Assembly: GCA_021836865.1 (NCBI GenBank)
Contig: JAKBHH010000003.1
Location: forward strand, 26,024 to 90,023
Length of the DNA stretch: 64,000 nt
Reading direction: 5' to 3'
Source of the DNA: Acidobacteriota bacterium
GTDB lineage: Bacteria; Acidobacteriota; Terriglobia; Terriglobales; Acidobacteriaceae
Shown: positions 10,701 to 20,012 of the stretch, piece after piece
Numbering within the stretch: the first letter of the stretch is position 1
Layout: every line of letters starts with the position of its first letter
The notes under the pieces: generated by a model
The model's database searches: none
Told to the model about the DNA's origin: nothing
The model's input: only the letters and a program-made list of their open reading frames with translations
Position numbers and translations under genes: made by a program

Positions 10701-11394
10701 ATAGATCCATTTCTTGATTTCGCTCCAGCACAAAGCCGTGCATCCAGCTGTCGCGCCTGGCGAGCATTGTGACGAGCAGATCCTCCATCTCCATCCAATA
10801 GTTGTCGCGCCACGACAGCAGCGCCTCAATGGCGGCGCGCAGTCTTGCGTCGCCAGCCTCGACTTTCTCCAGGGTGCGCCGCGCGGCGCGCCGGTACAGT
10901 TCTGTCGGCTGCCCGTAAAGGTTCAGATCGGCGCCCAACCCGGAGAGGAATGGCTGTTGCAATGCAAGATCGCGGCAGAAGGAGTCGATGGTGGAAATGC
11001 GCAACTGCGCCGGAAGGTCGTTGATTTGCCAGTTACGCATCCGGGCTCGTTCCATTGCCTTCCACGCCAGGGATTTCATCGTGTCCGCATCTGCATCGGG
11101 GCCGGGTGCGCCGTTCGCTCCAGCCTTCTCAAGCTCTGCAAGAATGCGGTGGCGCATCTCGGCAGCGGCCGCCCTGGTGAATGTAATGGCAACGATCTGC
11201 CCCGGTTCATCCACTTCAGCCAGCAAGCGCAGAAAGCGGCGCGTCAGCAAGTCGGTCTTTCCAGATCCGGCAGGCGCTTCCACCAGAATGGATCGCCCCG
11301 TATCGAGCGCGCGGGTGCGCTGATCATGATCCGGTGGCAGAGGGTCCGGCGGCAGAGTGCCTGATGGCATAAGCCGGCTTGGGAGCTTAGTCAT
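7711..11394 (-). CDS. UvrD/RecB-family helicase-nuclease (AddA-like)
   Basis: 'ILVEAPAGSGKTDLLTRRFLRLL', 'HLLVDEFQDTSRRQHRLLASL', 'LMTIHKSKGLEFEVVIVPDL', C-terminal nuclease motif 'TWLIDYKTTQVA'; internal ATG at 11394 preferred over the 11580 start. Confidence 0.93.
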   Translation of the reverse strand: MTKLPSRLMPSGTLPPDPLPPDHDQRTRALDTGRSILVEAPAGSGKTDLLTRRFLRLLAEVDEPGQIVAITFTRAAAAEMRHRILAELEKAGANGAPGPDADADTMKSLAWKAMERARMRNWQINDLPAQLRISTIDSFCRDLALQQPFLSGLGADLNLYGQPTELYRRAARRTLEKVEAGDARLRAAIEALLSWRDNYWMEMEDLLVTMLARRDSWMHGFVLERNQEMDLLRARLERPFTQAIRTHLSRMHDLLDRVPGGHDEILSLARFACEQMNHTLHRDLAELTQIPSGPFSDSTMMDDARQAWNSVAALLLTQEGNLRRRIDKTLGFPQDAKREKERLASLIQSLRGVEGFEAALAAVTDLPSAAYSEDEWRIVQACFIVLSQAAAELRVVFAEAGAMDFIEIAQMAQSVLQEEDGTPSEAAIAVADGIHHLLVDEFQDTSRRQHRLLASLVAAWPGTENRSLFVVGDPKQSIYFFRDADAELFPRVASLGLETPAGPAVALDRVSLKANFRTDPSLVGAVNQIFEPIFAVDDGSGVSFLAAQPARKPGSSTGPRLRLHLEFMPRTQQRRGNLAQFTQQNNKGEEAREAAQAAQLQEMVALIRSHSDRIEKARSSGDKYRIAVLGRTRTALALVADALHEASIPFRAVELEQLKTRPEILDALALGRALLNPQDRVAWLGVLRAPWCGLSLDDLHVIAGTDDSNPPEPPIPSLLPERHQALSDHGHAAVGRIMTVLDALPGLRASLPTATLGTWLEQAWIMLGGELCVDSAARANLNLLWSCLDQLPDGAEGLLGPGLDSALKELTALPDPAASCDCGVQLMTIHKSKGLEFEVVIVPDLQARSASTHGKLLSWLERGLAEPDESGEMTEFLVAPLQTRGADRGQAKQWVDREFRKRELQEMRRILYVAATRAREELHLFARPTYKEEQGELVLAPPADSLLATAWPALWQPVQESFDAWKTAQARSQDSAGGTLQSIAASEGSNLLMMSSPAGATILRRLEPDVIAASLVLPTTHRPIDEASQSETKLYKRHEGGRLSRALGTAVHALLEELARLRTGGDWDSARAALAAMEGRIIAQVRAAGAAPSHAASIAKEAVGIALEASSEPVGQWILSPHTQAASEAAWTGVVKGALRTVRVDRVYRAGPEPLSEGDSTTWLIDYKTTQVASADPAESVAALRAMFAPQLSAYAAVLANLDQKATIHAGLYYPRMRLFDWWMVED

Positions 11395-14065
11395 CGTCAG
11401 CCTCCGGCTCTTCTTCTTCGAGTACGACTGATGGCTGCTGCTCCTGGATGCGGCACAAGGTCTGGAGTCCGCACGCGACGCAGGTCTCAGGATATTTGCG
11501 CGGATCCACGGCGGCATCGCCGGCAAGATAGTCTCGCGCAAGTTGCTCGATGGTCTCCCGCCACGCGCTGAGCTGGTCATCTGTCAGGCGGTGCTTCATC
11601 AAAAGGCTGCTACCCCTGAGCCCTCCAAACAGAGTGGTCGATGGATCCGCGACGCACCCGGCAAAGCGGAACTTTCCGGTCTGCACCTGGGCCAGGGCCA
11701 GTCCACCGGCCTTGTGCGGTTCAGGAAGGGCAAACGTGGCATAGAGCGGAAGCTGCACGTCTTGTGGACGCGGTAGTTCCCAGTCTCTGATGGAGACACT
11801 GCCCGTCTTGTAGTCAATGACCAGCAGGCTTCCGTCGTTGAGGCAGTCAATGCGGTCCAGGCGCAGTTTCAATGTAAGCCCGGCGATCTGCACGACAGCG
11901 GGCGCCTCGACCTGCTCAACATGGAACGACAGGCGTGTAGCTTCATACCCGAGCCACTCCGTCACCAACTGGACCAGCCGCTGCTCTTCCAGCGCAAGGT
12001 AACGGCGCGACATTCGGTCGCGCACTCCTTCGGGCAGTTTTTCTGCGACTGTTCTGCGCACATGATGCGCAACGAACGCCGCTAAATCCGATCGTCTATG
12101 CAGATCGTCAAGATTGCTAAGTCCATGGGGCGGTCCACCCCACACTGCGTGCATCACATGATGCAGAAGCTGCCCGCGCTGCATTGCATTCAATCCCGGT
12201 TCGGCGGGATCCCAATCCTGCGCATCCAGGCGCGTGGTCGCAAAGGCCTTGAACGGGCACTGCGATTGTGCGCTCAAGAGACCTGCTCCGCCATGCGCGC
12301 GATGTGCCGGCAAAGGGATGCGGGATGTGTCGTGGTAGCGGATGGTACGCGGCTGAATTGGCTCTACTGTTGATCCCGGCAAAGGCGTAGATGGGCCGGC
12401 AAGCCTGAGGACGATGCGCGACGGTCTCGTCTCCATCGTGTTTTTCTGGAGAGCATAGCTGAAGTGAACGATGGGCGCGGAAGCCAGCAGCCGCACGGTG
12501 ATGCTCTGAGCCAACTCCCAGTCGTGCAGCGGGCTGGCGTGCGGCATGGCCGCGTCGCGTTGCACCTGCAGGGGCAGCAATGGGTGTGCCGATCCGGTGG
12601 CGGGCCAGGAATCTTCATCTGCGCCAAGAAACCAGATTGCATCGGCGAGAAGTCCTGCGGACTCGACAGGTCCCGTAATCTGGATGGGGGCATGGATCGA
12701 TTCAGGCGCGAAAAGAGTCTCCTCTACGATGCGGGCCAATGCTGCAAGAAAATCCTGCCACGAGATGTGGCGTCCGTTGAAGCCAAGTGATCCGCAAGTG
12801 TCCAGCGCCTGCTCCCATCGGCGAGCGGCCTGGTAGTCTGCGCTTGAAAATCTGCGCTCGCCTGTCAGGCGCATCCGGTTTAGAAGTTCAGGGACCAGCG
12901 CAGCCCATTCGAGCGGATGGCGCGGTGGATGCGCTGCGGCGAGCAGATGCTCCCGCGCTGCCAGCGTGCGCTCGATCCATGCGGCGGGGAGCGCTCCGCC
13001 CCCGATACGCTGGCGGGCAAAAGCATCCAGAGTCCACGCGGGGCGCTGCAGGCCGGCGCGACGCAGCCAGCGCATGCAGGCCTGCAATGCGGCCGATTCG
13101 TCGGCATCCTGTGCCGCAAACCCCGTCGCGAGCAGCCAGTCGACGGCGGTCTCTTCCAGTGCGCCATCAAGCCAACGCAACATTGTCAGGTAGGCGCGCG
13201 GCACGGTCGCCTGGCTCAGCGGGATGCCGAGCGAGAACTCAAACACTGGATCGGCTGCGGCAGGAGCATGGCGCAGGAAGGCCCGCTCGATGGCGCCGCG
13301 ATGCTCGGCCACCTCCCGCGAAATCACGAGTACGCGGGCCTCCGGATTGGCGCCGAGCAGTTGCATGCACCAATGGGCGCATGCATCCAGTTCCTGTTGC
13401 AGATTGCTGGCGTGAAGGTGCTGGACGTGCTGCGCCGGCGCGCCGGCCTTGCCGGGTTGCCAGGAGCCCCAGGCAGTGAGAAGCGCATGTTGCACAGGTT
13501 GCATCCTGTCGAATCCCACGGTGAGGATCGGCGGACGTTGCGCGTGATCGGCTTCAAGCAGCGGAATCGCCTCCAGCGCAACGCGGCTGGCGCTGAGCAC
13601 ATCCAGAGCGCGGCATTCGGCCTCAAACGTGGTGAGCCATGCACTAAAGATGCCAGGGTCAAGGCTCCAGCTGTTGCGCGCCATGGTTTGCAGGTGGCGC
13701 GGCGAGTAGCCGCACAGCAACCCGTACCCTTGCATGACCAGGTTCGCCAACCTGTAGCGTGGACCGGGCAGCAGAGCGGCAAGATGCGCCTCCTGCGCAA
13801 CGATTCCGGCCCAGATGCTCTGCTCCTGCGCTGGATTCAACACCATCCGCCCATCGACGGAGCGTGCTTCCCATGCGGCCTGCGTGAAGCTTGCCCAATC
13901 CTGAATCTGTGGTTCCTGCCATGCCGTGAATCCGTCAGCGCGCCGGCGACGATGGAAGTCCTGTCGGAGCACGCGCGCGGCACGATCATTGCCTGTGACC
14001 ACCAGTCCGCCATTGCGCAGCCACAGGTCGATGTCAGGGATGTCAGGTTTGTCCGCGGGACTCAT
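11387..14065 (-). CDS. PD-(D/E)XK nuclease, AddB-like partner
   Basis: C-terminal nuclease 'RLDRIDCLNDGSLLVIDYKTG' with Cys pattern 'QCPFKAF…CVACGLQTLC'; overlaps the downstream helicase gene. Confidence 0.88.
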   Translation of the reverse strand: MSPADKPDIPDIDLWLRNGGLVVTGNDRAARVLRQDFHRRRRADGFTAWQEPQIQDWASFTQAAWEARSVDGRMVLNPAQEQSIWAGIVAQEAHLAALLPGPRYRLANLVMQGYGLLCGYSPRHLQTMARNSWSLDPGIFSAWLTTFEAECRALDVLSASRVALEAIPLLEADHAQRPPILTVGFDRMQPVQHALLTAWGSWQPGKAGAPAQHVQHLHASNLQQELDACAHWCMQLLGANPEARVLVISREVAEHRGAIERAFLRHAPAAADPVFEFSLGIPLSQATVPRAYLTMLRWLDGALEETAVDWLLATGFAAQDADESAALQACMRWLRRAGLQRPAWTLDAFARQRIGGGALPAAWIERTLAAREHLLAAAHPPRHPLEWAALVPELLNRMRLTGERRFSSADYQAARRWEQALDTCGSLGFNGRHISWQDFLAALARIVEETLFAPESIHAPIQITGPVESAGLLADAIWFLGADEDSWPATGSAHPLLPLQVQRDAAMPHASPLHDWELAQSITVRLLASAPIVHFSYALQKNTMETRPSRIVLRLAGPSTPLPGSTVEPIQPRTIRYHDTSRIPLPAHRAHGGAGLLSAQSQCPFKAFATTRLDAQDWDPAEPGLNAMQRGQLLHHVMHAVWGGPPHGLSNLDDLHRRSDLAAFVAHHVRRTVAEKLPEGVRDRMSRRYLALEEQRLVQLVTEWLGYEATRLSFHVEQVEAPAVVQIAGLTLKLRLDRIDCLNDGSLLVIDYKTGSVSIRDWELPRPQDVQLPLYATFALPEPHKAGGLALAQVQTGKFRFAGCVADPSTTLFGGLRGSSLLMKHRLTDDQLSAWRETIEQLARDYLAGDAAVDPRKYPETCVACGLQTLCRIQEQQPSVVLEEEEPEADDD

Positions 14066-14143
14066 TCCTGCGTTATACGCTGTCCCTCCGCCGCGGCGTC
14101 AACTGTCGGCAGCTCAAGGTCGCCGCGGATAGTAAACTGAGGT

Positions 14144-15049
14144 GTGATTCGACGAATTTTCACACTTTCAGCGCTGCTTCTTGTTGCTGCTTTGGGCGGA
14201 TGCCGCTCTGGCCAGCAGGCTGCTGCGACCGCCTCTGCCAATCCTGCTTATAAGGTGTATAAGCTGCGCGGCAAGGTTGTTGCGGCAAACCCCTCGACGG
14301 GCGAGGTAACGTTGAACCACGAGGCCATCCCCGGCTTTATGGACGCCATGACCATGCCCTACAAGCTCAAGGACCCCAGCATTCTGAGCGAATTGCATCC
14401 CGGCGATGTCATCACGGCGGATGTGCTTGTTTCGCAGGATGCGGATGCCGATGTGCTACTGGACCATATTGTGGTGGTGGCGCAGGGAAAGCCGGATTAC
14501 CGGCCCACGTCGGTTTACCATGTGCCCACACCCGGTGATCTGGTGCCGGACTTCGCGCTGCGCAATCAGGATGGGCGCGTCCTCCACCTCAGACAATTTC
14601 GCGGCAGGGCGCTGCTTGTTACGTTCATCTACACGCGTTGCCCGCTGCCCAATTTTTGCCCGCTCGTGACGCACAACTTTGCGGTCATTGATCGGCAGCT
14701 TGCCGCCAATCCTGTGCTGATTGCCAGGACGCATCTGCTCTGCATCAGTTTTGACCCCGAACATGACACACCGGCGCGGCTGCGCGCTTATGGCGCCGAG
14801 TATATCGGCAGCGAGACAAAGGATGCTTTTGCGCACTGGGACTTTGCTGTGCCGCAGAAGGCAGTTCTGGATGACATGGCCAGATATTTTGATGTGGGCA
14901 TTACCACAGGCGGCGACGGCTCCATCACGCACACGCTGTCTACCACGCTCATCGGGCGCGACGGAAAGGTTGTGCAGTTTTACCCTGGGAACGAGTGGAC
15001 TCCTGACCAGGTGTTTATCGATGTAAAAAAGGCGGCCGGCGGAGCGTGA
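14144..15049 (+). CDS. SCO1/SenC-family lipoprotein with N-terminal CusF-like copper-binding domain
   Basis: Lipobox-like 'LGGCRSG'; 'GKVVAANPSTGEVTLNHEAIPGFMDAMTMPYKL'; SCO1-like 'DFALRNQDGRVLHLRQFRGRALLVTFIYTRCPLPNFCP'; GTG start. Confidence 0.9.
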   Translation: MIRRIFTLSALLLVAALGGCRSGQQAAATASANPAYKVYKLRGKVVAANPSTGEVTLNHEAIPGFMDAMTMPYKLKDPSILSELHPGDVITADVLVSQDADADVLLDHIVVVAQGKPDYRPTSVYHVPTPGDLVPDFALRNQDGRVLHLRQFRGRALLVTFIYTRCPLPNFCPLVTHNFAVIDRQLAANPVLIARTHLLCISFDPEHDTPARLRAYGAEYIGSETKDAFAHWDFAVPQKAVLDDMARYFDVGITTGGDGSITHTLSTTLIGRDGKVVQFYPGNEWTPDQVFIDVKKAAGGA

Positions 15050-15227
15050 GAGATCTCGCCGAGCGACTACCGATCGAAATGCCTTTAGCCGGGGAAGCAG
15101 GCAGCCGGCAGGGCAGGAGCCTGAGGGCGAACGCGAGGCCGGTCCCGGCGGGGAATAGTGCATCGCTTCGGCTGAACGATCATCCAAACTACTGCATCGT
15201 TGTTTGTTAAGAGAGAAGGGAATCGGA

Positions 15228-15608
15228 ATGGCGAAAGTGACTCTGATCTTTGCCGGATTGCTGATCGCGCTCGGGCTGGTTGGTTATGTGGGGACGGGCA
15301 GCCAGCATCCCACGGCGCTGATTCCTGCCGGCTTCGGCGTCTTGCTGGGTATTTTCGGCGGGCTGGCCATCAGCCCCAGCGAGGCGCGGCGCAAGCTCTT
15401 CATGCACGTCAATGTGACCATCGGCCTCATTGCCTTTCTGGGCGGAGCGGCAGAGGGCGTGCGCGGCTACGTGCATGCCTCTTCAGCAGGCCTGCAGCCC
15501 GACATGATTGCTCTTGCCTCCAAGTTGACCATGGCGGGCCTGATGCTGATCTACGTCATCCTGTGCGTGCGTTCCTTTATCGCGGCACGGCGCTCGGGAA
15601 AGGTTTAG
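15228..15608 (+). CDS. Small membrane protein of unknown function
   Basis: Hydrophobic segments; ATG at 15228 preceded by a purine-rich RBS. Confidence 0.65.
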   Translation: MAKVTLIFAGLLIALGLVGYVGTGSQHPTALIPAGFGVLLGIFGGLAISPSEARRKLFMHVNVTIGLIAFLGGAAEGVRGYVHASSAGLQPDMIALASKLTMAGLMLIYVILCVRSFIAARRSGKV

Positions 15609-15611
15609 CGC

Positions 15612-17501
15612 ATGGGCGGTATGCGCGGCGCAGGAATCGGCATGGGGATGCGGGCTGAAAGCACGCCGCGCGGACCGGGTGCGCGGGCTGGCCGGGCGGA
15701 CATGCCGAAGCGCAAGCCGGATTTGAAGAAACTGTGGCCGCAAATCTGGGCGCTGGTGGCTCCGCGCAAGGGACTGCTGGTGGCGGGCATGGTCTTGATG
15801 GCCATCAATCGCGTGGCAGGTTTGGCCCTGCCTCTGGTCTCGAAGCCTCTGCTGGACACGGTGCTTTCTCCCCTTCACCCGCATCCGGCGCTGCTTGTGC
15901 GCATTATCGCCCTGGTCCTGGGGGCAACAATTGTGCAGGCGATTAGCTCCTACTCGCTCACCCAACTGCTCTCGGTCGCCGGCCAGCGGCTGATTGCCGA
16001 AATGCGGCGGGAAGTGCAACGGCACGTGGGCCTGCTCTCAGTGGCTTATTACGACGAGAACCGCACGGGAACGCTGGTTGCGCGCATCATGACTGACGTT
16101 GAGGGCGTGCGCAACCTGGTTGGGACTGGCCTGGTGCAGTTCGTGGGCGGGATGCTGACCGCCGTGCTGGTTTTCTTTTTTCTTCTATATCAAAGTGTCG
16201 TGGTGACGCTCACGGTTTTTGCCGTCGTAGGGGCATTCGTATTCATTCTGCAGTACGGCTTCAAAGTCATTCGCCCAATCTTCCGCGAACGGGGCAAGAT
16301 CAATGCGGAAGTGACTGGGCGGCTGACGGAGTCACTGGGTGGAGTGCGCGTGATCAAGGGCTACCACGCCGAGGAGCGTGAGCATAAGGTCTTTTCCATC
16401 GGCGTGGATCGGCTGCTGGAAAACGTGATGAAGTCGCTGACGATGACCAGCGTGCTTGGATCGGCCTCGACCACGGTTCTGGGCATCGTATCCGCACTTG
16501 TGATGTGGCTGGGCGGGCATCTGGTGCTCAAGGGTACCTGGACAGTCGGTTCCTACTTTCAATACAACATGTTTCTTGCGCTGATGGTGGCGCCGGTGTT
16601 TCAGATCGTCAACGTCGGGACGCAATTGACCGAGGCATTCGCCGGACTGGATCGCACCAACGAAATTCTGGCGGAGCCGGAGGAGAATCAGGCGTCGGGA
16701 CGCACGGTGAAGATGCCTCCGATTCGGGGAGAAGTGCAGTTTCAGGACGTGGAGTTTGCATATACACCGGAAAAGCCAGTGCTGCACGGCGTGAGCTTTA
16801 ATGCTGCATCGGGTACCGTGACTGCGCTGGTTGGATCGTCGGGTTCGGGCAAATCGACCATCATAAGTTTGCTCTGCGCCTTCCATACCCCACTCAAGGG
16901 CCGCGTGCTGGTGGATGGTGTGGACCTCGCGACCGTGGACCTGCATACCTTTCGCTCGCAGTTGGGCGTGGTGCTTCAGGACTCTTTCCTGTTTGATGGC
17001 ACGATTCGCGAGAACGTGATGTTTTCCCGTCCCGATGCGACGGAAGAGCAGTTTCTTTTTGCCTGCAAAACGGCACGTGTGGATGAATTTGCCGAGCGGT
17101 TTCCAGAGGCCTACGAAACCATCGTTGGCGAGCGCGGCGTCAAACTCTCCGGCGGTCAGCGCCAGCGGCTTTCCATTGCCCGCGCGCTGCTGGCCGAGCC
17201 TCGCATCCTGATTCTGGACGAAGCGACCAGCTCGCTGGACTCAGAGTCGGAAGCCATGATCCAGTCCGGACTCGCGCAGCTGATGCAGGGCCGCACTACG
17301 TTTGTCATCGCTCACCGCCTTTCCACGATCCGCCGCGCCGATCAGATTCTTGTCGTGGAAGCGGGACGCATTCTCGAACGCGGCAATCATGAGGAACTCT
17401 ACGCACTGGGTGGTCGGTACTACGACCTGTACACGCGCCAGCATGGCCTGGAAGCGAATCTTTTTCTAGCCCCCGGCGAAGGCGATGTGGTGCCCGCCTG
17501 A
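15612..17501 (+). CDS. MsbA-like ABC transporter (fused TMD-NBD)
   Basis: Walker A 'GSSGSGKSTIISLLCAFH', 'LSGGQRQRLSIARALLAEPRILILDEATSSLDSESE', N-terminal TMD. Confidence 0.93.
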   Translation: MGGMRGAGIGMGMRAESTPRGPGARAGRADMPKRKPDLKKLWPQIWALVAPRKGLLVAGMVLMAINRVAGLALPLVSKPLLDTVLSPLHPHPALLVRIIALVLGATIVQAISSYSLTQLLSVAGQRLIAEMRREVQRHVGLLSVAYYDENRTGTLVARIMTDVEGVRNLVGTGLVQFVGGMLTAVLVFFFLLYQSVVVTLTVFAVVGAFVFILQYGFKVIRPIFRERGKINAEVTGRLTESLGGVRVIKGYHAEEREHKVFSIGVDRLLENVMKSLTMTSVLGSASTTVLGIVSALVMWLGGHLVLKGTWTVGSYFQYNMFLALMVAPVFQIVNVGTQLTEAFAGLDRTNEILAEPEENQASGRTVKMPPIRGEVQFQDVEFAYTPEKPVLHGVSFNAASGTVTALVGSSGSGKSTIISLLCAFHTPLKGRVLVDGVDLATVDLHTFRSQLGVVLQDSFLFDGTIRENVMFSRPDATEEQFLFACKTARVDEFAERFPEAYETIVGERGVKLSGGQRQRLSIARALLAEPRILILDEATSSLDSESEAMIQSGLAQLMQGRTTFVIAHRLSTIRRADQILVVEAGRILERGNHEELYALGGRYYDLYTRQHGLEANLFLAPGEGDVVPA

Positions 17502-17685
17502 GTTGTGTCCGGTGTGCCGACGCGACCAGCACCCAGGGACCAGCGCAATCTAATCCAGGGCTTGGTTGAAGCCGCTCTTCGGAGAGCGATCTGTCTTATA
17601 GCGTGATCGATCGTATCAAAGCTTGACGGGTATCCCATATTTTGAGAGACTGTCTTTGAATTAAAACGCAATACGGGGGACCAGA

Positions 17686-18498
17686 ATGCGAGACGCGGCT
17701 CCGCAAGGCATCTACAAAGTGCAAGCCCTTGACAGGGCCTTTGCTGTTCTTGATCTGCTTGGTGAGAGTGAGACACCGTTGGGTTTGGCCCAGGTCGCAT
17801 CTTCATTGCAACTGCACAAGAGCACGGCACACCGGTTTCTGATGGTTCTCGAGCGTCATCACATGGTGGAGCGCACCAGCAGCGGAAAGTTTCGGCTTGG
17901 CCTGCGGCTTTTTGACTTCGGCAATCGCGCCATAGAGCAATATGACCTCCGCGAGCGAGCGCAGCCTCATTTGCGCCGCCTTGTTGCGGAGACCGAGGAG
18001 ACCGCGCACCTTTGCATTCTGGAGCAGGCTCGTGTGATCTACATCGACAAGATAGAGCCGGCGCATTCCGTGCGCATGATTACGCGCATCGGGTCCAGCA
18101 ACTCAGTCCACTGCACTTCAGTGGGCAAGGCGATACTGGCGTTTCTTCCCGAAGACCGCATTGCAGACATCATTCGCCGCACTCGGTTTGAACGGTTCAC
18201 GCACCGCACCATTGCCACGCCCGAGGCGCTGCGCGCGGAGATTGAGAAGACCCGCCGTCGCGGGTATGCGGTGGACGATGAAGAACTGGAGGAAGGTCTT
18301 CGGTGCATTGCGGTCCCGTTGCTGGATGCACAGAAGCAGCCGGTGGCAGCGGTCAGTGTCTCCGGTCCATCTTTCCGCGTTACCGCGCAAAAGCTTCCGG
18401 CGATCGCCAATCATCTTTTGCATTGCGTCCGTGGGATCGCCCATGACATGGGCTTCACTGCTACTACGCGCAACAGCCGCGCAGCGTGGACGGGCTGA
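17686..18498 (+). CDS. IclR-family transcriptional regulator
   Basis: HTH 'ALDRAFAVLDLLGESETPLGLAQVASSLQLHKSTAHRFLMVLERHHMVER' and the IclR effector domain. Confidence 0.93.
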   Translation: MRDAAPQGIYKVQALDRAFAVLDLLGESETPLGLAQVASSLQLHKSTAHRFLMVLERHHMVERTSSGKFRLGLRLFDFGNRAIEQYDLRERAQPHLRRLVAETEETAHLCILEQARVIYIDKIEPAHSVRMITRIGSSNSVHCTSVGKAILAFLPEDRIADIIRRTRFERFTHRTIATPEALRAEIEKTRRRGYAVDDEELEEGLRCIAVPLLDAQKQPVAAVSVSGPSFRVTAQKLPAIANHLLHCVRGIAHDMGFTATTRNSRAAWTG

Positions 18499-18929
18499 GG
18501 CACGCTTCAAGGCGGGTTCAGGCTTTTCGCAGAGTTATTTGGGCGAGGAATTTGCAGGACATTTTGGCTGTCCCGCATTCCCCAATGCCTGCAGATCTCT
18601 GTTGCGCTCGGTTTAAGCGCGAGCGCAATGCATCCTTCCTGGTGCAAGCTCTACTGAAGATATATAGCCGGGCTTGCGAGGAAGCCAGGAGCAGGGTTGC
18701 TGATTCAGGCCCAACACCTGTCCCATCAGGTGAAGCCTCGGGACGCCGCTCGGTTGGTTAGCGCGTTGCCCTCGCAATAACTTCTCTCATTTTCCTGGAT
18801 ATATAGAACATGCCGTCCGTTGGGCTGTGCATTTGACCGAGATAGCCTCTCAGGTTATCTGTGCCGGTCTCTCCATGAAGCTAGGATTGCATGGCCGGAG
18901 CGAAGCAGTGTGCCGACCGAGTCAACGTC

Positions 18930-19065
18930 ATCAAGAGGATCAAACGAAGATCCTGGTGGCTGATCGCCCCCAAGCGGGCCACAACAGCCGGATTGCTTCC
19001 TTCTTGAACTCCAGCATAACCTGCCCCGTTTGCCGCTCCTCATCGACCATCCCTTTCGCCATTAC
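18930..19065 (-). pseudogene. Possible IS3-type transposase OrfA remnant
   Basis: Minus-frame 'MAKGMVDEERQTGQVMLEFKKEAIRLLWPAWGRSATRIFV*'; the 'EFKKEAIRLL' stretch resembles OrfA N-termini; truncated and frameshifted. Confidence 0.25.
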
Positions 19066-19242
19066 AGCAGCTTGCTAAGGGATGCGCTTTGCGCGGGCAA
19101 GGTCAATGTTCTTTCCTGAAATGCCCCTAAGACAGGCAAAATACTCCACAACATGGACGGCCAGAACCGCGCTCGCCTTCCAATGTCAAACTTGTAAGGT
19201 GCATTGATTCATAGTTTTAGCTAGGGGTCGGGCGATTTCTGG

Positions 19243-19331
19243 CGGAGAGGGAGGGATTCGAACCCCCGATAGCCTTACGACTATGCCTGATTTCGAGTCA
19301 GGTGCATTCAACCGGGCTCTGCCACCTCTCC
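19243..19331 (-). tRNA. tRNA-Ser (anticodon CGA)
   Basis: Reverse complement GGAGAGGTGGCAGAGCCCGGTTGAATGCACCTGACTCGAAATCAGGCATAGTCG…GGGGGTTCGAATCCCTCCCTCTCCG; class II variable arm; anticodon loop CTCGAAA. Confidence 0.95.
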
Positions 19332-19338
19332 GCTTTAT

Positions 19339-19910
19339 TTACAACGAGATACGCCCCTGTGGAAATATAACCTCAGTGTTGGCGTCAGTTCCGGCGCCCT
19401 TCCGCGACGTGTTCGCGTAGAACGCATCCGCAACACTGTTGGTGATCTGATTGGCACCAAGCATGATATGAGCATATCGCATCGTCAACTGGATCGTCGA
19501 ATGTGCGGAGTACCTGGCGACGGCGACCCGAGGCACACCTTCCATCACCCACCGGCTGCAGGTCGTGTGGCGGTTGTCGTGCCAGGTGTAATCCGCGATG
19601 CCGGCCCAGGCCAGCATCGGTTTGGACCCATAGTCCACGTCGCTCATCGGTGAGCGCCCCGTGTTCATGGAAAGCCCGGCGCCCTTCTTTTTTGCCCTTT
19701 GCCAGTTGCGCGTAGCCCGCCGCTCCCACCTTGCCCAAGGGCGTATGGCGGATTCGGGGCTTGTTGCGGCCCGTCTTCTCATGCACGGTCAACATTCCCG
19801 GTCATGGGGTCGAAATCGCGGCTTGGAGCCCCGCCCGGCGAGAACGACGAAAACCTAGGCCGTCGACGAGTCCTATCTCGCCATCTTCGATTGCTGGTGT
19901 TACCCATCGC
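19339..19910 (-). pseudogene. Frameshifted tyrosine recombinase/integrase remnant
   Basis: 'LAWAGIADYTWHDNRHTTCSRWVMEGVPRVAVARYSAHSTIQLTMRYAHIM' catalytic C-terminus in one frame; upstream 'MLTVHEKTGRNKPRIRHTPLGKVGAAGYAQLAKGKK' in another frame. Confidence 0.85.
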
Positions 19911-20012
19911 TTAGCGGCCCTACCCCGAATCCCCTCGCCCGGGAAACAAACGGCGCTCAGGCGGTGCACGTCATGTTAGGGTTGGGGGCAAAGGAGCAGT
20001 TCGATCCCAGCT

